Source: Diadophis punctatus similis
Lineage: Eukaryota; Chordata; Lepidosauria; Squamata; Dipsadidae
Assembly (NCBI GenBank): GCA_023053685.1
Contig: JALIGW010000002.1
Location: 171,211,430-171,275,429 of the forward strand
Reading direction: 5' to 3'
Length of the DNA stretch: 64,000 nt
The notes below the pieces were generated by a model. The model made no database searches and was not told where the DNA came from. It was given only the letters and a program-made list of their open reading frames with translations. This document shows, one piece after another, positions 1-40,806 of this stretch (position 1 is its first letter; every line of letters starts with the position of its first letter). The position numbers and the translations under genes are program-made.

Positions 1-39
1 TTAAATCAGCTTATTCACTAGTAGTTCTTAATAAAATTA

Positions 40-971
40 CAGGTGGTCCTCAACCAAGGACCACAATACGCCGCCCTGAGTCCTACGGGATTGGGCGGCC
101 TATAAGAGCGTTTATAAATAAATAAATAAATAAAATTGAGCCAAAAATTTATGTTGCTAAGTGAGACATTTGTTAAGTGAGTTTTGCCTCATTTTACAAG
201 TTTTCTTGCCACAGTTGTTAAGTGAATCACTGGAGTTGTTGAGTTAGTAACACAGCTGTTAAGTGAATCTGACTTCCCCATTGACTTTGGTTGTCAGAAG
301 GTAACAAAAGGTGATTACATGACCGTGGGACACAGCAACAGTCATAAATATGAACTGGTTGCCAAGTGCCTGAATCTTGATCACATGAAATGTGATCACA
401 CACACACAAGACACACAAGAAATGACCCTGGGACACTGCAAGCATCATAACTATGAGTCAGTTGCCAAACATCCAAATTTTGACCATGGGGATGCTGCAG
501 TGGTCATAAGTGTGAAAAATGGTCATACCTCGCTTTTTTCAATGCCTTTGTAACTTTAAACAGTCACTAAACGAACTGTTGAAAGATAGTCCTCGACTTA
601 CGACCACAATTGAGCCCAAAATATCTGTTGCTAAGTGAAACATTTGTTAAGTGAGTTTTACCTCATTTTATAACCTTTGTTGCCATAGTTGTTAAGTGAA
701 TCACATCAGTTGATAAGTTACTAACCCGGTTGCTAAGTGAATCTGGCTTCTCCACTGACTTTGTCAGAAGGTCGTAAAAGGTGATCACGTGACCTTGGGA
801 CACAGCAATGGTCATAAGTATGAACCAGCTGCCAAGCATCTGAATTTTGATCACATGATCCTGGGGATGCTGAATATCATAACTGGAAAAATGGTCATAA
901 ATCACATTTTTCCATGCCGTTGTAACTTTGAACGGTCACTAAATGAACTGTTGTAAGTCAAAGACTACCTG
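40..971 (+). mobile_element. two fused copies of a TA-flanked MITE (Tc1/mariner-like)
   Basis: Two copies lie head to tail (about 40-585 and 586-971). Each has the family's internal order: GACCACAATTGAGCC, TTAAGTGAATC, GACTTTG, GATCACATGA and a last part reading GAACTGTTGTAAG. The left end CAGGTGGTCCTC follows a TA; the right end GACTACCTG closes copy two. The right terminus of copy one and the first bases of copy two are missing where they join. Better-preserved copies elsewhere have TA on both sides and termini CAGGTAGTCCTC...GAGGACTACCTG, which points to Tc1/mariner (perhaps Tigger). No transposase is encoded. Confidence 0.75.
68..133 (+). repeat. L2-type LINE 3' tail inserted in a MITE
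   Basis: The stretch reads CGCCGCCCTGAGTCC, then GGGCGGCCTATAA, then (AATA)n. This is the usual 3' end of squamate L2-type LINEs; the same tail recurs near 31.2, 38.0 and 40.57 kb. It interrupts the MITE between GACCACAAT and AATTGAGCC, so it entered after the MITE did. Confidence 0.6.
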
Positions 972-3391
972 TTCCTCTATAATTCTTTGATATAACTTTG
1001 AATGAACGGTCTTAAGAATTCCGAGAAAGGTAGGTACAATTTTAGAAAGTGTGTGTACTTAATCAGAAAATTCAGATTTCAATAAAATGATTTGTCTGTC
1101 TTTCCTACAGTTGAGAAACTATATTAAAACTTTCCCAAAGGTGGTAGGATTAATTGTCCGTTGATAATATTAATTTTTACTAAATATAGCTTTGGATAAG
1201 GAACTTAGTCTTCAAATCCTTGAAACTGCAATAGTGTGCTCTGTTCTCTTTTTGCTCCATTTTGTATTCTTTCCTCCATTCTTTGCATAGATTCTTTATT
1301 GTACAAATTATACTCTCATCTCATATTCGCTCTTCATTAACCTCCTTTAGTCATTGCACTTTTATTGAGAAGTCTAGTTAACAAGCCTGTTATCATGTCT
1401 TGCTTCTACTGGATATTGGAAAGAATAGTATAAGAAGTTATGTTCTTCATTTTGTGTTTGTGTTAATTTTTAAGAAAACTTGTACCATCTCATTTTAAAC
1501 TTGACTTTTTAATTTAAATTTCATCCATCATTTTTATCCATCCTTATTCATCGTTTCACTTTGGCTACCATGTTTGCTATCCAGTGACAGTTGCAGTTAT
1601 TGATATTGGAGCTAGGTGTGTACTGAATGGCTCTTGCATGAAGAATACGAGGGCAGGACAAGTTGCAGTGGGAAAGCACTGAATGTCTAGGTAGGGGAGA
1701 CGGGATCCCTCTGTTCTACCACAGCTGGGCCCAGCTGTTGCCTTGCTGTTGGCTTACAGATCCCACCACTGCCTCCCTCTGCAAGGTCTTTCCCTGAGGC
1801 AGCTTGGGAGAATGAGAGCACAAGTCCAACACTGCTAGAGCCTGCTCGGCCCACTGTTTGCTGCAACCCCTCCTAACAATAGGGTGAAAAGCATCTGCAT
1901 CCACAGGGAGTAGACCACGACACAGCTGCACCCCTAGCCTTAGATTGATGTAAATTGTAGACAGGGACAGGACCTGCTTCCACGGCCACTACTACTGTTT
2001 GATGTGGTTGACAATGCCTCAGTGTGAGGCTAAAAGTGCAGCTGCCTGTACACGTGGCCTGCTTGAAGCTGCCACACAAGATGTTGGCCTACTTCCTGTT
2101 GTACCTGGATGTGAGATGAGGAGCCATCAGTTTAAGACTCTTGTATCAAGTTGCAGAAAATTTGAAGAAATACCTAATATGTACTTTTTCATACAGCAGA
2201 AGAGAGATAAACTTTGAAGGAGCAAAACATAAGCTGAACTCCATGTACAAGAACTATGGAGAATAATTTTCCTTCCCTCAGTCTTGTTATCTTTTGCAGG
2301 AGCATATTGATTTTATCTGGTTATCGTCCAGAGCTTGCTATATAAATCGTTTGGCCAATTATATAGCACTGAAGACATGCACATGATTTGATTAGTTGAA
2401 TAGTTTTTAATCAGACTTAATTTGGGGATCCAGAGCAGCATTTGAAACGACTTGGATTTAAAATCAGATTGAAAAATGTAAAAGTGTTAGGACAGAAAAA
2501 GAGATCAAGCTAAAGATAGTCTTTTAAATGTTTATGTTCAAGTATAGAACATTATTAAAAATACATATGATTGAAATAAATGGACTTGATCCTGGTTGAG
2601 TTTGTATAACTTGTGACAAATAAGGAACAAATAACCCCAAATGTGGGAGGGGTTTCCCCCCTCCTTATGTGGGAAAATATTCCCATCCTGTTATTCTTAC
2701 CTTCCACATTAATATTTATTTTACCGAATCTTCTTTTGGAGGAAAAGATTACTTTTTATTACTTTTTATTAACAAAGGGTTAAACAACCACTTTTTTGTT
2801 ACCCTTTTGATAAAATATAGAAACCCTGTGGGAAATAACAACACATGCTGTTGAAAAATATACCTAGTTGGGCACGGCAAAGAAGGTGGCTAATGTATTT
2901 CTTTCTGTCAGTCCCTTCCCTAAGATCTTGTAATGCCATCATGCCTGCAGCTTTCCCTGCTATGTGCAGATAATTGTTCTCTATTTTCAGGTAATGGTTA
3001 TTCTGTTGACAAAAATGCATGCTTTTTAAAATTATATAATTTACTGTAATGCTGAGGTTGATGGTGCTCATGGGTAGCTATACTTCATTTGGAATAATTT
3101 TTTTTAACTTCTCCAGCATTTCCCTATGACTTCTTTTAAGCCATTGCTAAAGAGAGGGTTTGTACACTTGTGGAGTTGTCGGGATGCACTTACACATCTT
3201 AAGTATCTTGATCTTTTATTATGTAATTACAGATAATAATAAAGTTGTGGGATTTCTGAGTAATTTGGCAGATTGTAAAGCCAAATAAAGTTAGTGGTTG
3301 GCCCTATTTGCTTTATTTCAACTACTGAAATAACCTAAGGTTTCTCAACAAAAATGTTTCTCATTTATTAATTGAACATTTCTTCCTCTAG
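972..3391 (+). other. SEC24A: SEC24A intron 1 (3' part)
   Basis: No coding exon is recognisable here. SEC24A exon 1, expected to be GC-rich and to encode about 33 residues, is not in the window and must lie further left. The stretch from about 1,570 to 2,220 has a higher GC content and may be an old unidentified repeat. The intron ends in a polypyrimidine tract and AG at 3,390-3,391. Confidence 0.6.
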
Positions 3392-33518
<30,127 letters not shown>

Positions 33519-36430
33519 GTTCTTTTCTTAAATGGTTCATCTGCTCAAAGGAATGTACCCTCCGTGCAGAACTCTTATGCTCCTGTAATGCTCCTATAAG
33601 TTGTTGGCCTGGTGCAGTTGATGAAAATCTCACTGTGATTCCCCCTCTTCTCCCCCCACAAAAAAGGAAAAAGAAAAGCAAATAAAGGACTGTGGAATCT
33701 TTAAGTACACTATTGTGTAGTTGTACGTTAAAACTTTAAAATAAATTTGAATATGTTGGTCACCTTTAATTTACTGCAAAAATGTTTCACAGTAAGTAAT
33801 TGTTAAAAGTAATAAGTTAAAAGGCAATATTGGAGAAATGTTTATAAACTAACTTTTTTACTTTTTATTTTTCTGCTTTGTGTTTTGCTGCTAGAATTAA
33901 AAACTCCAAGACTTGAGTTTCCAGGAAACTATATTGTCTTGATTATACAATACATTATTCGTTAAAAGTTGCCTTTTTAAAGGAACAATGAAAAGTACAT
34001 TGTGAACAAAATACTTGCAGTTTTAATGAGCTTAGTTTCCATTTCTTTTAAATATTGATTATGATAAGAAAAAAGTAAACTTGAAGTAGTCTACTTGGGT
34101 TTAAAATGAATATCAAATAATTCATTTGAATACCTTTAGGATGTGTCAGTATTCTAGGTCTTAAAAGATTAATGAGATTACATTATATTCAGTAAGAATT
34201 AAGATTTAAAAAGATCTGATGCAGCTGGGGAAAAAAATAGTGAACAATAATTGATCCTAGTCTTGGCTGTTAGCATGATGTGTTTGGTCTTAATTCATTG
34301 AAAGTAAATAGGGGAACAGACAGTAAACCAAAAACCATTATTTTCGTATTGTTTTATTAATTTTTCAGTCATCTTTTTGTAATGGGCTGAGGTTTTGATA
34401 AAATCCTTACTGGTTAAATAATACATTGGAGGTGTATTTAATAGCTTGTTGAGATTCAGAGGAGCATCAGTTTTAGTAATAATAATTTTGCTATTCAAAC
34501 ATTTTGAGGCTTTAATGGAAAAATTATAGACAGGAACCCTGCTCAATTCAGAATGTTCAAATACTGGGCAGTTATAAAAGTGAAATCTTAAGTTTTATGG
34601 TTCCCTGGAAATTGCTATAATTTAAGTAATAATATAACTGTATTGACATTTGTAAAACAGAAGGAACTGTGGTGGTATATTATGCTAATCATTGGTTTCT
34701 ACATTGCCCTTTACTTCACACTCCCCCCCCCCCCAAAGAAAAATAGAATAGAATATTTTTCTGCTGCAAATCCTTCCTGGTAGTTTTGGTAGAATCATTG
34801 GCATTGATTTGTTGGTCATTGCTTTAATTTATACAGTTTCACCCATTTGAGGAATGGGTAAGAGATCATATGTGCAAAAAGCCAGTGAAGTTTTTTTCAT
34901 GACCTATGGTATTTATCAACTCCCAACTGGAGTAGCAATTGTAACAAATGTTATAGCGATACTGTCTGCATCATGATCTATTTAGTTTGTTGGAGTGATT
35001 TATGAAGATCTTTAGAAAATGATTGCTCAACTTCTGAAAGAAAGGGGGGCATTTCTTTAAAATGATTCAGATATCTAAAAAAAAACTACCTGCTGACTTC
35101 AGGAACCTTATAACTGATTTCACTGTTTGAATATTTTTTTTAATTCAGTTATTTTGAAAAGTTTTTTAAAATATTGGTAATCTAATTCAGAACCATATAA
35201 TCATGATGAGATATGCACTTGTAAGTTATGGAAATCAATCAGGTGCTTCAAAATACAATATATGACGGAGGATTAATTATCTCTTCTCCAAAATATATAA
35301 ACAAACCTTTGGGTATAAGCCAGCTTTCTGAAAAGAAGGTATAGGCAAAGATTAGATATAGGGAAGTATGTATCTAGCACCTCATGCTGGCTGTGGGTTC
35401 CTCCTTGCTTCATTCAAGTTGCAGCAGAGAATTGGTGTGATCAGATTCTGTAGAACTTGAATGGTAAAATCCTGACGAGCAGCACCACGCCTAACTTTTC
35501 TGTGTGTAAAAATATTCTGCATGGAGAGGAGGGAAAGGCATGATGTAGACATAGCTCTACTTCATGTAAGATAAAAATAATTTGAATGAATTATGGAACC
35601 TGATAAGCATATTTCAAGAATGCATCCCTAACTAACTCTAAAAAAATGTTAACTGTGAGCGTATTATGCTCTTTGGATAGAATATTGTTTAGAATGTTCA
35701 TGCACTTTGAAATAGAAGTGAATTTTCTAATTCTTTCTGAGGAGAAAATTGATATCCTCAACATCTTAAGAAATCCAGGGCAAATCCATGAATAAATGTT
35801 AAATCACAATTTATATATGTTTTAGGTTCTTTAATAACATAAGTAATCAAGAGTAGCCTTGATGCTCCCATCTCAGCATGGCAGTCACCAGCAAATGTTC
35901 TCTATTTTTCTAGTTCAAGATTTTAAAGAATAATTAGTATGATTTACCAATATTCTAGATTTGATCCTGCAACAACATATTAGCATTTACTTTTCTGTAA
36001 CTTAATTTGCGTTTGAATAAATTCTGATTGTTTTGCAATAATGCGGAAAAACTTGTTTATTCAAGGTTAATTTAACAGAATATATATATATATCATTCAG
36101 AATATTAAGGGACCATCAAATGTGACAAGCTTTCTCTTCACTAACTACATATTAAATTCTTACAGTCAATTTGATTTTGTAAAGTAGTGTAAAATATTGT
36201 AATATTAATCCTTGTTTTCTGAACTCAGACATTGATCTTTAGTGTGCAATTGTAAACCTTGCTCTTCTGACTTGAAGGCAAGGTTTTACTTGTTCCCCTT
36301 TTTACGGTTTGTAATTTTCACTGTTTTATTCCTGTAAAAAGTCATTTGTAACACATGCAAATGCTTATTTTAGCTGTGCTAATTTATCAAATTTGGCTAC
36401 TCAATAAAATTAATTGAAAGAGCTTGCCTA
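33519..36430 (+). other. SEC24A: SEC24A 3' UTR (inferred)
   Basis: A long AT-rich stretch without recognised repeats follows the stop codon. Early AATAAA signals occur at about 33,681 and 33,740, but absence of repeats for 2.9 kb and a strong AATAAA at 36403-36408 suggest a long UTR, as in human SEC24A. The real cleavage site is not shown by the sequence. Confidence 0.55.
36403..36408 (+). promoter_or_regulatory. SEC24A: candidate SEC24A distal poly(A) signal
   Basis: AATAAA in the context GGCTACTCAATAAAATTAAT. It is the last good signal before a DNA transposon at 36,524. Confidence 0.5.
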
Positions 36431-36523
36431 GAATTTTATCAGTGTTTTTATAAACAAAATGGAATATACAGAGACTATCAGACCATTTAATGAATAAAAT
36501 TATTTTCAGTACATAGAGAGGTA

Positions 36524-36850
36524 CTGTATTTTTCGGACTATAAGATGATCCGGACTATAAGACGCAATTAGCTTTAGAGGAGGAAAACAAGAAAAAAAAA
36601 TTGCCCGTTCGCCGCAACCCATTCATTGCCTCCACCGCCCGTTCGCCACCACTGCGGCCCGTTCAGCAAAGAATGGGAGGCGATGGCAGCAACGATCCCC
36701 ACTGCCTAGAACAGATGATCGGCGCCGCACCAACCCCCCTCCCCACCACAATATTCACTCTAAAAGATGCATTCGCTCTTTAAGACACACAGACATTTCC
36801 ACCCACTTTTTTGGGGGGGTGGAGTTCATCTTTTAGTCCGGAAAATACGG
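36524..36850. mobile_element. TA-flanked MITE with CCGTATTTT termini
   Basis: Left end CTGTATTTTTCGGACTATAA and right end (minus strand) CCGTATTTTCCGGACTAAAA are inverted repeats, with TA on both sides (36522-36523 and 36851-36852). The interior is GC-rich with CCCGTTCGCC repeats. Non-autonomous. Confidence 0.8.
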
Positions 36851-36852
36851 TA

Positions 36853-37985
36853 CTTCTACGAATGATTAGACCTGGGGATTAATGCTGTTTAAATGCAATG
36901 CAAATTGTGAACTGATTGAAATACAAGCATTTTAATGTATTTTTACCAAAAGCAAGTATTCATTCTTCTGATGTGGTAAACTTCACCTTCAGCAATTAGT
37001 TTCAATAAATATGCAGAATTATAATGTAAAGAATCGCTGGGTCATTGACTAAAATATGATGGTCTGACCATTAATTAGAATGCTCCTCTGAGAATTGCAA
37101 CTAATCAACTTTAAGCCAGTTACCGGTAACTAGTCAACTTTAAGCCATATTAGGCTCTTCCATTGTCTAACGGATAAACAATATCAGAAATATTATATCT
37201 CAACCTGTCCACAATTCTAACCAGTACATCTATGTACATAAAAACTTTGGAGAGTGATTAAAAAACTTCAGCATCTATTTGGAATAGTATAGCATTTTGT
37301 TAAATTAGCTCAGAATTAATTTTTCATGAAAGATTAACATTTTATTATTTTTCGCAAAGGTAGCTCAGCCAGCTTTTTCTTAGACTGCATATTTATTCAT
37401 TATAATTTCTTAAATCATTTTTTCCTGTATCCAGGACACACATTTGATTATAAGCAAAATATTATAGATACTGTCAAGCCTTAGCCTACTGTAAAGTTAG
37501 CATTTGGCTAACTTTAACTGGGTTGAGAGGCCAAGTAGATCTGACCCTGATTAGAATTGGACAGGGAACTTTAAAGGAAAACAAGGGCTTAAAACTAAAC
37601 TGGGAAGTTATCTCACAAAAAAGCAATGGCAAATCACTTCTTTGTTATCAACACATATCTACAAAATCATGAGGAATCAAGTTTGGCTTGGAGAATTTTT
37701 ATCAGTTATATGTAGTATATTATTTATCTGCACTATTTTTTCCTCTTCCTATCAAGATCCTACTATCTTCTGCACAGATATACTTGAAAGAAAGCTTATA
37801 TTTAGGGATCTTTCTACAACAAAGTCATGATAAATTATTATCAACTCCATCAGCCTTGAGAATACATATTACATACAGTTTATAAGAGGGAAAGTATTCA
37901 TATCAAGAAACAATGGAACAGAAGGCAAAAATTAACATTTAGAACTATATTTCTGAGGTTACAAACTTGCTAAAAATAAGTAACT
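36853..37985. other. intergenic, no gene seen
   Basis: AT-rich intergenic DNA. The 14-base palindrome AGTTACCGGTAACT at about 37,117 sits between two copies of TCAACTTTAAGCCA. No coding evidence. Confidence 0.5.
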
Positions 37986-37989
37986 GAAC

Positions 37990-39427
37990 ATATATTTAAT
38001 TTAATTTAATTAAAAGTTCTTATAGGCCGCCTAATCCTGTAGGACTCAGGGCGGCGTACAACAAGAATAAGAACAATATACATAATACATACTAATTTTA
38101 AAAGGACATTATATAATTTTAAAAACCATTCATTCATGGGGGAATCCGATCATCTTCACCCCGCCTGCCGGAAGAGCCATGTTTTTACGGCTTTGCGGAA
38201 GGCCAATAGAGTGGGGATAGTCCAGATCTCTGGTGGGAGTTGGTTCCAGAGAGATGGGGCTCCCACAGAGAAGGCTCTCCCCCGTGGACCCGCCAACCGG
38301 CATTGTTTGGCTGATGGGACCTGGAGGAGGCCAACTCTGTGGGACCTAACTGGTCGTAGGGAGGTATGTGGTAGGATGCGGTCCGGGAGGTAATCTGGTC
38401 CTGAGCCATGTAGGGCTTTAAAGGTCAAAACCAACACCTTAAATTGCGACCGGAGACTAATAGGCAGCCAATGCAGCTGGCGGAGAATAGGTGTTACGTG
38501 GGTGTATCGCGAAACACTCACCACAGCTCACGCAGCTGCATTCTGTACCAATTGGAGTCTCCGGATGCTCTTTGAGGGTAGCCCCATATAGAGCGTGTTA
38601 CAGTAGTCCAGCCGTGAGGTGACAAGGGCATGAGTGACTGTGAGTAAAGCCTCCCTCTCCAAGTAGGGTCGCAATTGGTGCACAAGACGGACCTGTGCAA
38701 AGGTCCACCTAGCCGCAGCTGAAAGATGTTGATCCAATTTTAGCTGTGGGTCTAGGACAGTGGTGGCAAACCTTTTTCGGCTCGCGTGCTGAAAAAGGGG
38801 GGGCGCGCTCGCGTGCGCTCGCGTGCCCACACCCATTCCCTCCCCCCCCACGCATGCACACAACACCACCCCATGCTGCCCCCTGCGCATGCGCACCCCC
38901 CCCACCCCCGCACAAAGGCTTACCGGAGCCTGGAACGACGAAACCGGCAAACCGGAAGTGCGAAAAAACCGGTTTGCCGGTATGCTGTTTTTTGCACTCC
39001 GGAGGGTTCAGGGAAGCTCCCTGAAGCTCCGGAATGCAAAAAACTACAAAACGGACAAACCGGAAGTGCGGAAAAGTGCCGGTGGGAACCCTCGCATGCC
39101 GGCTTCTATGGCTCCGCGTGCCAGCTCTGGCACGCGTGCCATAGGTTCGCCACCACGGGTCTAGGAGAACACCCAAATTGCGAACCCATTCCGAGGGAGT
39201 CATTTTTTCTTCCCCAAGAACCAAGGAGGGGAAATCGACATAATCCCTGGGGGGCAATATCCACAGCCATTCAGTCTTGTCAGGATTGAGTTTGAGCCTA
39301 TTCATTCCCATCCAGATCCTAACATCGTCCAGGCAGCGGCACATTACATCAACTGCTTCCCTGAACTGACACGGGGTGGAGATGTACAACTGGGTATCAT
39401 CAGCATACTGCTGATACCTCACCCTGT
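37990..39427 (-). mobile_element. L2-clade LINE, 3' part, split by a hAT MITE
   Basis: On the minus strand the element runs from YADDTQLYIS (the reverse-transcriptase YADD catalytic motif, about 39,400) through LKLNPDKTEWLWI, TSRLDYCNTLY, LHWLPISLRSQFKVLVLTFK and RAFSVGAPSLWNQLPPEI to a 3' tail with GGGCGGCC near 38,030. These motifs are typical of L2 reverse transcriptase C-termini. The 5' end is truncated at about 39,427. A MITE occupies 38,758-39,158. The frame is broken in several places, so it is dead. Confidence 0.85.
38758..39158. mobile_element. hAT-type MITE nested in L2, 8-bp TSD
   Basis: Same family as 3933-4442. Left end CAGTGGTGGCAAACC, right end GGTTCGCCACCACGG, flanked by the perfect 8-bp duplication GTCTAGGA (38750-38757 and 39159-39166). 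It is 401 bp. It keeps CCGGAAGTG sites and a perfect NRF1 consensus at 38884-38895, but has a shorter internal hairpin. Confidence 0.9.
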
Positions 39428-40014
39428 TGTAGGTCCGGGGCTGTTGCGGCGATGGAGCCTCCCCTTCGGCTCCCACCGCTTTTCGGCTTTGGGCGACGGG
39501 CGGCGGGCAGGCGGCGGCCGCATCCGGCCAAGCGCTCGCTCGCTCCCCCCGCCGGCCCTCCCAGAGCAGCTCCGGGGACATAAAGGAGGCAGATGGACCT
39601 CTTGGAAAGCTGCAGGCGGGGGAAGGGCGCCGAAGGAAGCACTACTTACGGTTGCTGAAGCCGCCTGGCAGAAAGCGCGCCCGGGGAGGCGGGCATGGAG
39701 GAGCGGCGAAGGCGAGGCGCTCCGACCCGGGAGAGGGACGGTCGCCGAGGAGGAAGGCCTGCGCCTCCGGAACTTGGCCCCAGCCCGCCGCTCCCCAAAG
39801 CCCAGCACTGCAGGTGCCTTCAGGAGCCCTGAAGCTCTGCCGGCCGCCTCCTTTCCTCGCCTCCCGCCTCCCCTTCGGCTCTGCCGGCAGAGCTTCAGGG
39901 CTCCTGAAGGCACCTGCGGCGCTGGGCTTTGGGGAGCGGCGGGCTAGGGCCAAGTTCCGCGCGCGGGAGGCGAATGAAGCGGTATATAAGTCTAAGTGCT
40001 ATTGCTATTGCTAT
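39428..40014 (+). repeat. GC-rich palindromic block ending in a SINE tail
   Basis: Extremely CpG-rich. Arms of about 78 bp (about 39,768-39,845 and 39,881-39,959) read GGAACTTGG...CCCCAAAGCCCAGC and its inverse. Directly after comes GCGGTATATAAGTCTAAGTG then (CTATTG)n, the 3' tail of the tRNA-SINE seen at 5.8 kb. No CDS is supported; open frames on both strands are a consequence of base composition. Confidence 0.6.
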
Positions 40015-40565
40015 TTTCAAATTTGTCTTTTTTTTCTCTTCATTAGCCCCACTGACTTAACTGTCCTCCCTTTTTTTTCCTCTCTTTGAAATTGTTTGCT
40101 AAATTCTTTTAAAATCCCTTCCTCTAAGCCAGACCTGGGTATTTTACATAAGAAATTAAAATCATATGTAAATTAGTGTAGTCCATAGACACAATACAAC
40201 TGCATTGCTTTTATTTTGAAGGCGACTGCAATTTGTTTTTCAACGTATGTGTGTGGGTGCATGCCTACGAACCTCCAGAGTCCCAGTTTCTCATGTAGCC
40301 CATTGAGAAAATTGCCCACCCCTGCTCTAGGCTTTGAGCTTTTCCCCATTAGCTCCTTATTAAAATCTTAGATAACATGCTTTGCTATTGTAGAACGTTA
40401 CACCCACCCCTCCTAGAAGAATGAAATATTTTGAGAAATATTTAAAAGGCAGATTATTATATTTCTCTGGATGAGAAATGAAGAAACGTGCTCTTGGAAA
40501 GCAGCCCCCACCGTCCTTAATAGCCCACAGCAGATGTCAGCACTTAAGGAATGTGTATTTCTACT

Positions 40566-40738
<173 letters not shown>

Positions 40739-40806
40739 CAATTGTATCACAGCGGCCAGTTGTTTCGCCGGATTTGGCATTGATTACTAGTCGAGCCCCA
40801 CCCAGG

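Noticed and set aside
1716..2217. Possible small genes in SEC24A intron 1
   Set aside because: Overlapping frames on both strands in a slightly GC-richer stretch, without motif or splice logic.
38136..38393. Plus-strand 85-codon frame
   Set aside because: It is antisense to the L2 reverse-transcriptase C-terminus on the minus strand.
39400..40089. Long Arg/Pro/Ala-rich frames on both strands
   Set aside because: High GC content removes stop codons by chance. The block is palindromic and ends in a SINE tail.
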